Assembly: GCA_019429445.1 (NCBI GenBank)
Contig: JAHYIW010000002.1
Span: 101,964 to 148,133, forward strand
DNA from: Desulfuromonadaceae bacterium
Lineage (GTDB): Bacteria; Desulfobacterota; Desulfuromonadia; Desulfuromonadales; JAHYIW01
DNA: 46,170 nt
Direction: 5' to 3'
Part shown: one piece after another, positions 25,938-34,736 of the stretch
Layout of the letters: every line of letters begins with the position of its first letter
Numbering within the stretch: position 1 is the first letter of the stretch
The notes under the pieces: model-generated
The model's input: the letters and a program-made list of their open reading frames with translations, nothing else
Databases searched by the model: none
Told to the model about the DNA's origin: nothing
Translations under genes and position numbers: made by a program

Positions 25938-26359
25938 CAGTTGCTCCCTGGTTGTTTGATCAACACTCAATAAGCGATAAAAAGTTTTTTTGTTCAGGCA
26001 GTTGCTTTGCCTGACGAGGTGCGTCAGTAATTCAGAACAGTATAGCAACCAAATAGAAAAATGTTTGTCAAAGTATGATGCCCTCGCAAAAAAGAATCCG
26101 CTGGCGACACCGTCAAGTATGGCCCTTTTATTTTGAAAGGGCAAGAAAGATGGCGTCGCAAAAAGTCCGCCCTACTACGTTTCGCTGGTTTTTCAAGACC
26201 TCGACCTGCCTGATGTCGACATGGTATAGCCCTTGCTAATTTGCGACCAGTCGGCCAGCGTGTTGAATAAATGACGCTGTTTTGTTGATCGGTTGGGCGA
26301 AAAATTGTCTGGCAGATGCTTCGCACGACAAATATTAATCACATGAGGTCTCATATTTC
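25938..26359. other. Non-coding stretch between divergent genes, 422 bp
   Basis: Holds the upstream regions of the methyltransferase (left) and the permease (right). A 7-bp hairpin GCCCTTT/AAAGGGC is at 26122-26142, and a short palindrome ATGAGGTCTCAT at 26343-26354 covers the permease ribosome-binding region. No gene seen. Confidence 0.5.
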
Positions 26360-27352
26360 ATGGAATCTGTACTCAGCATGTTGACTGAACTTGGCGCGGA
26401 ACTGCTACGCGAGTTTTTGTATATCCTCCCTTATCTGGCGTTTGGCGTGTTTCTCGAAGCCATCATCCGGACACTCAAATGGCATGTCAAGATTCGCACA
26501 GCGTTAACCCGCTACGGGATGCTGGCGATACCCTTGGCGGCATTGCTCGGGGTGGCCAGCCCGCTCTGTGCGTGTGCGACCCTGCCGCTGGTCATCTCGC
26601 TCCTGGTGGGGGGCTTGCCCCTCGCTCCAGCCATGGCGTTGCTGGTGACGTCACCGCTGATGAGTCCGGCATCGTTTACGATGCTCTCCGGCATGCTCGG
26701 GGGGGAGTGGGCGGTAACCGTGGCCGTTTGCGCGGTAACTCTTGGCCTTTTCGCCGGTTATGTCACGCACTTTCTCGGTCGCTACGGGTTCTCCACCGAA
26801 GTTGTTTTTCGTCAGGAACTCCCCAAGGGGAACTTTCATGATCCCGCCTATCCGGTGGAAGAGCTGCGCTGTGATTGTGGACAGCAACTCTCGCATCGCG
26901 TCGATCGCTGCACCCATAACAAGTTTTTGGTCTTTGGCGCGCGGTTCTGGGAAGGCAGCCTCAAAATCGGCAAGTTTGTACTGATCGGTCTGGTGATTGA
27001 GGTGGTGGCGATGAAGTTTATCCCCAATGGCTGGATTACCGGGCTGCTTGAGGGGGAGGGGATTGCACCGATTTTTACCCTGACGTTGGCAGCGATACCG
27101 CTGCATCTGCCGCAGGTCACCGCCGCTTCCATGTTATACGGTTTCTACCTCCCCGATCCGGGGCAAACAATCCCTCTTGCGGTCGGGCCGGGAATTGCGA
27201 TGCTGGTCGGTGGCCCGGTGACGGCGTTGCCGGTGATGGCGGTCTTTATCTCGATGTTCAAACCACGGGTTCTGGCTTTGTATATCACCCTCTGTGTCGG
27301 GGGAACGATTTCACTGGCGTTGTTATGGCGTCTGGTGTCGCCACTGGTGTGA
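26360..27352 (+). CDS. Permease of the DUF318/ArsP type (possible metal or metalloid efflux)
   Basis: A polytopic membrane protein of 330 residues with about eight to ten hydrophobic helices. The family mark is the Cys-x-Cys in the first repeat (SPLCACATLPLVISLL, Cys70/Cys72) followed by LAPAMALLVTSPLMSPASF. A loop between the two halves (about residues 160-190) is rich in potential ligands: Cys171, Cys173, His179, Cys184, His186. Relatives include ArsP (methylarsenite efflux) and the SO_0444-type Cu/Zn exporter. Substrate not determinable. A GAGG about 11 bases upstream could serve as ribosome site. It converges on selD across a repeat-filled gap. Confidence 0.8.
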   Translation: MESVLSMLTELGAELLREFLYILPYLAFGVFLEAIIRTLKWHVKIRTALTRYGMLAIPLAALLGVASPLCACATLPLVISLLVGGLPLAPAMALLVTSPLMSPASFTMLSGMLGGEWAVTVAVCAVTLGLFAGYVTHFLGRYGFSTEVVFRQELPKGNFHDPAYPVEELRCDCGQQLSHRVDRCTHNKFLVFGARFWEGSLKIGKFVLIGLVIEVVAMKFIPNGWITGLLEGEGIAPIFTLTLAAIPLHLPQVTAASMLYGFYLPDPGQTIPLAVGPGIAMLVGGPVTALPVMAVFISMFKPRVLALYITLCVGGTISLALLWRLVSPLV

Positions 27353-27370
27353 TGACGTAGTCCTGAATTG

Positions 27371-27758
27371 ATGATTTTTTCACCACGAAGTACACGAAGC
27401 TCACGAAGAAAAAACCTCTCTTAACAGGGATGAACAGGATGGAAGGGATAACGGCAATAATCAAAGCGACTATTTTTTGTTTTATCCCCCTTATCCCCTG
27501 AATCCCTGTTAAGTTGCATTGTAACTATTCACCTACCCGTCCAAGGGTCGTCATCCCCGAAGGATCCTGTCGGGGATCCAGACTTTCAACCCTGAAAAAT
27601 CTGGATTCCGGCTAAAATCATGCCGGAATGACGCTGTAGGAGTCGCCTTCAGGCGCGATGATTCGCGGCTAAAGCCGCTCCTACAGAAGAGCTGAACAGT
27701 TAAGTTGCATTTAGCTCTGCTTTTCTTCGTGGTCTTCGTGTCCTGGTGAAAAAATCAT
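27371..27758. repeat. Nest of four different palindromic repeats between convergent genes
   Basis: Outer inverted repeat: 27371-27411 and 27720-27758, sharing TGATTTTTTCACCA, ACACGAAG and CACGAAGAAAA; the right arm begins with the TGA stop codon of selD. Inside it: (1) 27420-27451 with 27481-27513, arms CTTAACAGGGAT; (2) 27549-27633, arms GTCATCCC and GGAATGAC with two GATCCAGA-type inner arms; (3) 27634-27686, arms CTGTAGGAG and CTCCTACAG enclosing GCGGCT-AAAGCCGC. A 12-mer TTAAGTTGCATT occurs at 27509 and 27700. No gene; the unit resembles a cluster of REP/BIME-type elements. Confidence 0.85.
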
Positions 27759-28798
27759 CCCATCGAGATTTTCAACCGCCCCGGTGCCGCGTTCGTAACT
27801 GCGCCGATGCTCCAGCAGCCGGTCTCTCTCGCCGTCAACTCAGCACATAATGCCGCGACGTTCTCCGGCGCAACCGCGATCAGCAAGCCGCCGGAGGTTT
27901 GCGGGTCGCTGATGATGTCGAGGATATCGGGCGCGATGCGGTCGGCATCGATCACTTTCCCCAGATAGTAATCACGATTGTTGTAGCCACCCACCGGGAT
28001 CATGCCGATCGCCGCCATCTCGCGGACCTGCGGATAGACCGGCAGCGCGGCACCGTTAAGCGTCAGGCCGACATTGCTGGCCAGAGCAAGTTCCAGTGCG
28101 TGGCCGAGGAGGCCGAAGCCGGTGATGTCGGTGCAGGCATGAACCCCGATTGTCAGCATCGCCTCGGCGGCGGCGCGGTTGAGGGTATTCATCCCGGCAA
28201 TCGCGGCGCTGATGTCGGTTGCGGTGAGAATCTCCCCCTTGAGGGCTGTGGCGAGGATGCCGGTGCCGAGCGGCTTGGTGAGAATCAGCTGGTCTCCCGG
28301 TTGCGCCCCGATCGTTGAAATCAGCTGGGCCGGGTTGACCAGTCCGGTCACCGCCAGCCCGTACTTCGGTTCGTCATCCTCGACCGTATGCCCACCGACG
28401 ATGGTGGCCCCGGCCTCATGGCAGGCATCCGCCCCGCCGCGCAGAATCTCGACCAGAAGCGATCGGTCGAGGCACTTGGGAAAGCCGATCAGGTTGAGTG
28501 CGGTCAAGGGACGCGCGCCCATGGCGTAGAGGTCAGAAAGCGCATTGGCGGCGGCGATGCGCCCGAACAGATAAGGGTCATCGACAATCGGCGTGAAAAA
28601 ATCGACCGATTGCACCAGCGCGAGGTCGGCGGCAATACGATAGACCCCGGCATCGGCGAAAGGGATCGCGGCACTGAGGAAATTTTCATCCGGATAATTC
28701 GGTAATTGACGCAGCACCTGCGCCAACGGCTCAGGCGCCAGTTTGGCGGCTCAACCGCTGGAGCGGGACAGGCTGGTCAGCTTGATATGATCTGCCAC
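27755..28798 (-). CDS. selD: Selenophosphate synthase, selenocysteine-containing (in-frame UGA)
   Basis: SelD makes selenophosphate from selenide and ATP, the selenium donor for Sec-tRNA. The frame from GTG at 28798 (AAGGAAG upstream) reads IKLTSLSRSSG, then UGA at codon 16 (28751-28753), then AAKLAPEPLAQ and on without a break to 27755. UGA16 aligns with the catalytic Cys17 of the E. coli enzyme, and Lys19 with its essential Lys20. So this is a 347-residue protein with Sec16, the usual length. Later blocks: LVQSVDFFTPIVDDPYLFG, GHTVEDDEPKYGLAVTG, ACTDITGFGLLGH and SDPQTSGGLL. A caller treating UGA as stop would begin at a TTG at 28726 and lose the active site. It follows selB by 33 bases. 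Confidence 0.93.
28720..28738 (-). promoter_or_regulatory. Candidate bacterial SECIS hairpin of selD
   Basis: Thirteen bases... counted on the minus strand, 12 bases separate the UGA from a G-rich 5-bp stem GCGCC/GGCGC with a 9-base loop TGAGCCGTT that includes a GT as in SelB-bound loops. Position and size fit a bacterial SECIS; SelB binding is inferred. Confidence 0.5.
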
Positions 28799-28831
28799 AG
28801 ACTTCCTTTCATAAAAGTGTCGCTTGATGTA

Positions 28832-30736
28832 TTAGTTCAACTGCCACGCTACGCGGACATCGTCTTGGCGCAAAGTGTACTTTAATTCATCGAAATGTTC
28901 CAGTAATGCCTGGGTCTGTTTGCGGGCGCTGCCGATCAGGTCGCGAAACTCTGCCAGGGTCAGGGTTTCATGCTGTGAAAAGTGCGCTCGCAGCTGGTTG
29001 AGCGCCTGCGCGTAGCTGTCACGATGGAGAAAACTTTCGGCGTTGAGCCGCACCAGCTCTCCCTGGGCAAAGAGGTAGCCGAACAGAGCGTCGCACCCGG
29101 CCAGCTCCAGTCCCAGACGTTCGAGCATCTCCTGACGATTCTTTGCCTGCATGCCGTCCTCCCGGTAAAGCTGTTCAATCCGGTCGATCTGTACCTGCTG
29201 GGCAGGCGTCGGTCGGGGCGTGAAGTCTGGAAGGGCAATAGTGCCGTTGACTTCACATAATCTGCCGCTTGCGGTCAGGTCATTGAGCAGTTGATCGAAA
29301 CTTTTCGGCGCCAGCTGCCTGGGCAGCGAACTTTTCAAAGTTGCGCGGGGAATGCCAGTCAGGAGCGGTTGCTGGTGGTGAAATGCGGCGGTCACGTCAT
29401 GCAGGCGGCGTTGCCAGGCGCGGTGCGTGGCAACGGTCAGCCATTGCTCACCGAGCTGGACGATGCGCTCCTGAGCGGCGAGCGCTTGCAGGTTTTCCTG
29501 AATGCGCTCCCGTCCCAGACCTGCGAGCTGTTCCAGTTCCTTGAGCTTGCAGCAGGTCGCCTGCTCGATTTTCTGGAGTAGAAAGGCTTTCTCGCCAGAT
29601 TCCAGCTCCTGCAACGCGTGCAGGACGTCGGCACGGAAGCGGCGATGTTTGACCGGTCGCGAGTCGAGGATTTTACCCCCGCCGATAGTTGTCATCGGTG
29701 AGTAAGAACGGATGATGAAACGATCTTCGCGATGGGCGACCAGCGGTCGGTCCAGATGGATCTGCACAACGGCACTCTCCCCCGGTTGCAACTCATCACA
29801 ATCGAGGAGGGCGACCAGTCCGACCACGTGGGCGGTGCCGAGATAAAAGTGCACCGGGTCGCGAAACTTCAGTGGCCGTGGCGCGTTGGCGAGCAAGGTC
29901 AGGCGGACATCGATGCGTTCGGTCTGTTCAAAAATACCGGGGGTGGCGGCGACCGCGCCGCGCTGCAACAGGGCGCGTTCAACGCCGGTCAGATTCAGGG
30001 CGGCGCGCTGTCCGGCGCGGGCGGCAGGAACTTTTTTGCCGTGGACCTGAACTTCCCTGACGCGGGTTTCGATCCCGCGGGGCAATAATTCCAGCGTGTC
30101 GCCAACCTGAACGGTACCGGCGAGCAGCGTTCCGGTAACGACAGTGCCGAAACCGGGGACGCTGAAATGGCGGTCAATCGGCAGCCGCAACGGCCCCTGA
30201 TGATCTTTGATTGCCAGCGCCGCCGCTTCGGTTGCGATCTGAGTCTTGAGTTCCGCGATGCCGTCCCCCGTAATCGCCGAGACCCGCAGCAGTGGGGCGC
30301 CTTTCAAAAAGGTGGCAGCGACTTCTTCGCGCACTTCCTCTTCGACAATATCGATCCAGTCCTCTTCGGCGAGATCACATTTGGTCAGTACGATAATGCC
30401 GCGTTCGATGTCGAGCAGGTTGAGGATCTGCAGGTGTTCGCGGGTCTGCGGCATCACCCCTTCATTGACGTCGATCACCAGCAGCACCAGATCGATCCCG
30501 CCGATCCCGGCGAGCATGGTGCTGATGAAACGCTCATGACCAGGGACATCGACCACCCCGGCGAGGCTGCCATCCGGCAGGCGAAAGAGGGCGAATCCGA
30601 GTTCAATCGAAATGCCGCGTTCTTTTTCTTCGCGCAGGCGGTCAGTTTCAATCCCGGTCAGAGCGCGGATCAGCTCGGTCTTGCCGTGATCAACATGCCC
30701 GGCGGTACCGATGATCAGATGATTAACGGGACTCAT
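28832..30736 (-). CDS. selB: Selenocysteine-specific elongation factor
   Basis: SelB carries Sec-tRNA(Sec) to the ribosome at UGA codons marked by a SECIS hairpin. The 634-residue protein starts [20 protein letters not shown], with the P-loop GHVDHGKTE, switch [10 protein letters not shown] and guanine-binding TKCD. Domains II and III follow, then a C-terminal half (about 375-634) of winged-helix repeats that bind the SECIS RNA. I use the ATG at 30736, which overlaps the selA stop by 4 bases; a longer frame to 30901 lies inside selA and is spurious. It is placed between selA and selD in one operon. Confidence 0.96.
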   Translation of the reverse strand: MSPVNHLIIGTAGHVDHGKTELIRALTGIETDRLREEKERGISIELGFALFRLPDGSLAGVVDVPGHERFISTMLAGIGGIDLVLLVIDVNEGVMPQTREHLQILNLLDIERGIIVLTKCDLAEEDWIDIVEEEVREEVAATFLKGAPLLRVSAITGDGIAELKTQIATEAAALAIKDHQGPLRLPIDRHFSVPGFGTVVTGTLLAGTVQVGDTLELLPRGIETRVREVQVHGKKVPAARAGQRAALNLTGVERALLQRGAVAATPGIFEQTERIDVRLTLLANAPRPLKFRDPVHFYLGTAHVVGLVALLDCDELQPGESAVVQIHLDRPLVAHREDRFIIRSYSPMTTIGGGKILDSRPVKHRRFRADVLHALQELESGEKAFLLQKIEQATCCKLKELEQLAGLGRERIQENLQALAAQERIVQLGEQWLTVATHRAWQRRLHDVTAAFHHQQPLLTGIPRATLKSSLPRQLAPKSFDQLLNDLTASGRLCEVNGTIALPDFTPRPTPAQQVQIDRIEQLYREDGMQAKNRQEMLERLGLELAGCDALFGYLFAQGELVRLNAESFLHRDSYAQALNQLRAHFSQHETLTLAEFRDLIGSARKQTQALLEHFDELKYTLRQDDVRVAWQLN

Positions 30737-32148
30737 TGCGCCGGGGACGGCAGCAATGCTGCGGCGAGAGATGTGACGAGGGCAGGTTCTTCGTCGGGGT
30801 GCAGGGTGCGCAGGTGGAGCAATAAGCGCTCGTCGCGGATACAGCCGATGACCGGGGGGGCGGTGTGGCGCAGACGTTTGGCGAGGGTGTCGACCGAGCA
30901 ATCGGTCGGTGCCACGGCGACGGCGTAGCCGGGGAGTTCGGTCAGGGGCAGGGCGCCGCCACCGATGGCGGCGCTGGCGGCGATCGTATCGATTCGGGCA
31001 GTGGCACCAAGCGCTGCGGCCAGCTTGCCGGTGAGGATTGTGGCACGCCGGTGTAATTCCTCCTCCGGCGCGGTGAGCATCCGCAACGTCGGGATTTCGC
31101 GTGCGGCGCGGTCACGGTCGAGGTAAAGCGCCAACGTCGCTTCGAGTGCCGCCAGCGTCATTTTGTCGATGCGCAGGGCGCGCGCCAGCGGGTGCTGACG
31201 GATCTTGTCGAGCGCCCATTTCTGGCCGACGATAATCCCCGCCTGCGGGCCGCCGAAGAGTTTGTCGCCGCTACAGGTGACGACATCGAGTCCCGTCCTG
31301 ACGGTGTCCGCGACCGTCGGTTCAGCGGGTAATCCGTAAGCACTGAGGTCAAAGAGCAGCCCGCTCCCCAGATCTTCCATCACCGGAACTTTGGCTTCGG
31401 CGCCGAGCTTGACCAGCTCTGCGCCGCTGACGGTGGCGGTGAAGCCGACGATGCGGTAGTTGCTGGTGTGAATCTTGAGCAGCAGTCCGGTTTCGGCGTT
31501 GAGGGCGTCCTGATAATCTTGCAGATGGGTTTTGTTGGTGGTGCCGATTTCACGCAAACGCACGCCGCTGGCGGCCATGACATCGGGAACCCGGAAGGAA
31601 CCGCCGATCTCAATCAGTTCGCCGCGCGAGACCGGCGCTTCTTTCCCGTGTGCCAGCGCCGCCAGCGCCAGCAGCACGGCACCGGCGTTGTTGTTGACGA
31701 CCGTCGCGGCTTCAGCCCCGGTGAGGCGACAGAGCAACGCCTCCACATGGCTGTAGCGGTGCCCACGATGGCCGCTGACCAGATCATATTCCAGATTTGA
31801 ATAACTGCGCGAGATCGCGGTTGCCGCGTTGAGGGCGGCTTCGCACAGTGGTGCGCGACCGAGATTGGTATGGAGCAGGGTGCCGGTGGCGTTGATCAGC
31901 GGGCGCAACGAGGGGCGCATCTTCTGTTGCGCCAGTTGCGCCGCGCGGTGGGCGACGGCGGCAAAAGAAAGGTCGAGCGTCGCCGTCGGCGCGTCAAGGA
32001 GTTCGCGGCGCAGTTGCGCCACCGTTTCGCGGGCCGCCTCGGTCAGCAAGAGCGCCGGGCAGTCCTTTGCCAACTCGGTCAGAGGCGAGGTGGCGAGGAG
32101 CCGGTCGATGGCGGGAAGATCTTTTAACCGCTGCTGGGTCTGATTCAT
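30733..32148 (-). CDS. selA: L-seryl-tRNA(Sec) selenium transferase
   Basis: SelA is a PLP enzyme that converts Ser-tRNA(Sec) to Sec-tRNA(Sec) using selenophosphate. The 471-residue protein has the N-terminal LPAIDRLLATSPL, the core NATGTLLHTNLGRAPL, VNNNAGAVLLALAALAHGKE, SRGELIEIGGSFRVPDVM and the PLP lysine Lys296 in CSGDKLFGGPQAGIIVG. I use the ATG at 32148 rather than a TTG at 32184, since it gives the usual N-terminus. selB starts within its stop codon. Upstream is a 289-base gap, in which I see no tRNA(Sec) gene, and then the ArsR-type gene on the same strand. Confidence 0.97.
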   Translation of the reverse strand: MNQTQQRLKDLPAIDRLLATSPLTELAKDCPALLLTEAARETVAQLRRELLDAPTATLDLSFAAVAHRAAQLAQQKMRPSLRPLINATGTLLHTNLGRAPLCEAALNAATAISRSYSNLEYDLVSGHRGHRYSHVEALLCRLTGAEAATVVNNNAGAVLLALAALAHGKEAPVSRGELIEIGGSFRVPDVMAASGVRLREIGTTNKTHLQDYQDALNAETGLLLKIHTSNYRIVGFTATVSGAELVKLGAEAKVPVMEDLGSGLLFDLSAYGLPAEPTVADTVRTGLDVVTCSGDKLFGGPQAGIIVGQKWALDKIRQHPLARALRIDKMTLAALEATLALYLDRDRAAREIPTLRMLTAPEEELHRRATILTGKLAAALGATARIDTIAASAAIGGGALPLTELPGYAVAVAPTDCSVDTLAKRLRHTAPPVIGCIRDERLLLHLRTLHPDEEPALVTSLAAALLPSPAQ

Positions 32149-32437
32149 CGGTCGGGGCTTTCCGGGCTGGCAGGTTAAAGGCAACGCAATGACGGCGTGA
32201 AAGTATTCAGGAATTTACATGAAATGGTCGTGTTTTTCAAGCGCCGGTTCAGTGCTGGTTCAGTGTATGAATGTTTTTGATTTTTCCGGTTTCAGGAGAG
32301 CAGCTATGCGCGGGATTTATATCGAGGGAGATTTTTTGGCAGTTGACGACGCGGCAAGGCCATAGTTCGGCGATGCCGCTGAATGGGCGATCACCTGGAC
32401 GGGATTCGATCCGCTCCTGTCGAGGGCTGTTGTTGAA

Positions 32438-32740
32438 TCAGCACACGTTTTTAAGCGTGAACAGGGTACCGATAATGTCGCGTGTCTGATCACAGGTGAC
32501 ACGATAAAACACTTCGACGCCGTCGCGGTGTCCTTCAATGATACCTTTGTTTTTAAGTAGTGCCAGGTGCTGCGAAACCGTTGCCTGAGGGAGTTCCAGA
32601 CATTCCCATATTTTTTTGACGTTGCAACTTTGTGACATCAACCCGGCCACAATTTTCAGCCTTACCGGATGACCGAGTACCTTGAGGATTTCCGCCTCGC
32701 GATCCAGATTGATTGTCTTGTCAAATTCGACTTCTGCCAT
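32438..32740 (-). CDS. ArsR/SmtB-family transcriptional regulator
   Basis: A 100-residue winged-helix repressor. REAEILKVLGHPVRLKIVAGL and the recognition helix QATVSQHLALLKNKGII are typical; DGVEVFYRV forms the wing. Cysteines at about 39 and 46 (SQSCNVKKIWECLELPQ) flank the region before the recognition helix, where ArsR-type sensors hold thiol ligands, and two more are near the C-terminus; metal, metalloid or redox sensing is therefore plausible. I place the start at the ATG ending at 32740 with GAGGT upstream. It stands between the PAS kinase gene and selA, and may act on itself and on either neighbour. Confidence 0.88.
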   Translation of the reverse strand: MAEVEFDKTINLDREAEILKVLGHPVRLKIVAGLMSQSCNVKKIWECLELPQATVSQHLALLKNKGIIEGHRDGVEVFYRVTCDQTRDIIGTLFTLKNVC

Positions 32741-32768
32741 GACATACCTCAATGATTATGATTATTCA

Positions 32769-32796
32769 TATATAGCTAAAAGTTGATTATTGTCGA
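32769..32796 (-). promoter_or_regulatory. Candidate promoter of the ArsR-type gene with AT-rich operator-like sequence
   Basis: On the minus strand TCGACA (32791-32796), 16 bases, TATATA (32769-32774). Just downstream (32749-32768) lies the imperfect palindrome TGAATAATCATAATCA, a plausible autorepression site for an ArsR-type protein. Confidence 0.45.
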
Positions 32797-32839
32797 AAGA
32801 CTAATTCCTGCCGGAAGGGGTTGTCAAGTGCAAATTATT

Positions 32840-34495
32840 TCAACAGGAAGTTTCCTTGGTAACCGGCAAGGTGAAGCAAACACAGGTGCCGATGCCAGGT
32901 TTGCTGGAGATGTTGATCGCTCCGCCATGTTCTTCGATAAAGTGTTTGACAATAGTCATCCCCAGTCCGGTGCCGCCGATTGAGGTGTGCAGTGCGCTGC
33001 CACGATAGAATTTATCAAAAACGCGCGCAACTTGCTCCTCCGTCATGCCGATCCCCTGGTCGTGGACGGCGATCTGGCATTGATCTTTGTCACCGGTGCA
33101 GACAATGCGAATCGTGCCGCCTGCGGGGGAATATTTTACCGCGTTGCCAAGGATATTTTCCAAAACCTGAATGATCGCTTCGGCGTCGACATCAAGGATC
33201 GGGTCGTCAGCAAGCTCGGTTACAAACTGATGCTGTGTGCTGTTTTTGGCAAAGCCGGGAATGGTGCGATCAAGCAGAAACTGCAACGGGGTGGGGGTTT
33301 TTTTCAGGGACAATTTCTCTCCCGCTTCGATGCGGCTGATATCGAGCAGGTTGTCGACCAGATGTGACAGGCTGTGTGCCTTGTCGTTGATCATGGTGAG
33401 AAATTCGCGTTGCTCGTCGCGGGAAAATTCATCATTGAGCATGAGTTCGGAAAAACCGATGATTGCCGTTAGCGGGGTGCGAAACTCATGTGCTGCGGTT
33501 GAAACGAATTCACTTTTCATACGCTCGATGGTCCGCTCCCGCGTGACATCGCGCAGGGCAATCACCGTCCCGCCCGATTGGGGGGTAGACCTTGGCAGCA
33601 GGGATATTTTTGTTGCCAGGACAGTTTCGTCCTTATCCGTACCGATGGAAATATCAACAGACCCCAAAGTTTTTCCTGAGTCAATCAGTTCAAGACAAGC
33701 AGGCCAGAGACGATTGTGGTCATCAAACAGCTGGTCCAGCGTTTTTCCCTGACTGCTAAGGGGGATGCGGAGGAGCTCGGCCGCCGCGTGATTCATCAAC
33801 GCGATCCGACCGTCAAGGTCGGTCACCAGCAGACCATCACCCGACGCGGAAAAGATGGCCTTGATGCGTTCCTTGGTTTCACTGGTCGTTTCGAGCGCCT
33901 GGCGCAGTGCCTGCTCATTGCTGATGCGGGCGGTGATATCACTGTAAAGGATAATGACATGGGTTAATTGTTTATTTTGATGGTCGTGAATGGCTGTGCC
34001 AATGACTTCGTAGCAGCGCCCGTGCAAGGTGACTTCGTTGCGCTGTTCAACCTGGTCGTTGGCGAGGACGTTTTGCAGGACGCAGATTGGCGGGGGATCT
34101 TTTTCATCACAGACGATCTCATGACAAAAGGAGCCGATCAGGGGGAGACCGCCGGGGTTGAAAAATTCATTGACTTTATGGTTGCCGGCGACAATCCGGC
34201 CGCTCGGATCAACGACCATGATGGCTGCGCCGACCGCATTGAGAATCGCGTGGATCTCATCATGGGCCAGTATCAGTCGCTGATTTGTCTCTTCCAGGTG
34301 GGCGAGAATATGCTTGAACGATTCGCTGACGATGCCGATCGGGTCGAGTGATATCAGCGCTTCGTTATCAAGCTCGCCTGGATTAAGGGGCAAGGTGCCG
34401 ATGGTGTCGAGCAGTTGATCAACTTTTGACCGGATATAGTGATAAGCCCGTTCTTCGGCAGGAGAGGGCTGCTGCGGTATAACAGGATTAGCCAT
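32840..34495 (-). CDS. PAS-domain sensor histidine kinase
   Basis: A 551-residue kinase without membrane helices, so a cytosolic sensor. A helical N-terminus leads to PAS 1 (about 78-193) with a cysteine cluster (SFCHEIVCDEKDPPPICVL, Cys124, 129, 138), PAS 2 (about 208-320), HisKA with His336 in AAHEFRTPLTAIIGF and a HATPase domain with N box ILGNAVKYSP, G1 DQGIGM and G2 GGTGLGMTIV. The start ATG (34495, GAGGG upstream) overlaps the TusA-like gene by 8 bases, so the kinase is tied to the YeeE-TusA pair. No response regulator is adjacent. The PAS 1 cysteines might bind metal, haem or respond to thiol chemistry; that is inference. Confidence 0.92.
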   Translation of the reverse strand: MANPVIPQQPSPAEERAYHYIRSKVDQLLDTIGTLPLNPGELDNEALISLDPIGIVSESFKHILAHLEETNQRLILAHDEIHAILNAVGAAIMVVDPSGRIVAGNHKVNEFFNPGGLPLIGSFCHEIVCDEKDPPPICVLQNVLANDQVEQRNEVTLHGRCYEVIGTAIHDHQNKQLTHVIILYSDITARISNEQALRQALETTSETKERIKAIFSASGDGLLVTDLDGRIALMNHAAAELLRIPLSSQGKTLDQLFDDHNRLWPACLELIDSGKTLGSVDISIGTDKDETVLATKISLLPRSTPQSGGTVIALRDVTRERTIERMKSEFVSTAAHEFRTPLTAIIGFSELMLNDEFSRDEQREFLTMINDKAHSLSHLVDNLLDISRIEAGEKLSLKKTPTPLQFLLDRTIPGFAKNSTQHQFVTELADDPILDVDAEAIIQVLENILGNAVKYSPAGGTIRIVCTGDKDQCQIAVHDQGIGMTEEQVARVFDKFYRGSALHTSIGGTGLGMTIVKHFIEEHGGAINISSKPGIGTCVCFTLPVTKETSC

Positions 34496-34736
34496 TGTTG
34501 CCCTCGACCGTAATTTGATACGTATTGTCCATTTTGACCACTTCACAGTGCAAACCCATGTTGATCACCGCCTGCGGAACCGTGACCGTTGCGTGACGAT
34601 TATCGGTAAGAAAAACAAGCACAACGCGGCGTTCCTTGAGTTCATTCTGGCGGAGGTTGATCTCCCGTAGTGCGGTCAGCAGTGTCGATGGGCAGACCTG
34701 CCCGCGTAAATCGAACTCACAGGTTGGAGTGTTCAT
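34488..34736 (-). CDS. TusA/SirA-like sulfur-carrier protein
   Basis: An 82-residue protein of the TusA fold. The persulfide-carrying cysteine is in LRGQVCPSTLLTAL; the family's CPxP is CPST here. TusA-type proteins pass sulfane sulfur, and some paralogues near YedE-type transporters are linked to selenium. The start is the ATG ending at 34736 with GGGAG upstream; it overlaps the transporter gene by 20 bases and the kinase gene by 8. The tight packing suggests the three products are made together, the transporter and carrier forming a TsuA-TsuB-like uptake pair. Confidence 0.85.
   Translation of the reverse strand: MNTPTCEFDLRGQVCPSTLLTALREINLRQNELKERRVVLVFLTDNRHATVTVPQAVINMGLHCEVVKMDNTYQITVEGNNG

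Noticed and set aside
25938-26144. N-terminal extension of the methyltransferase to 26144
   Set aside because: The added 69 residues are unlike the family, and a good ribosome site stands before the ATG at 25937.
32149-32437. Possible tRNA(Sec) gene (selC) near selA
   Set aside because: A GATTCGATCC-like string at 32395 suggested a T arm, but its flanks do not pair into a stem, and no acceptor stem or UCA anticodon arm can be drawn. I found no tRNA gene anywhere in the window.
34696-34736. TusA-like cysteine as an in-frame Sec codon
   Set aside because: The codon at the active site is a normal Cys codon; apart from selD I saw no UGA read-through case in the window.
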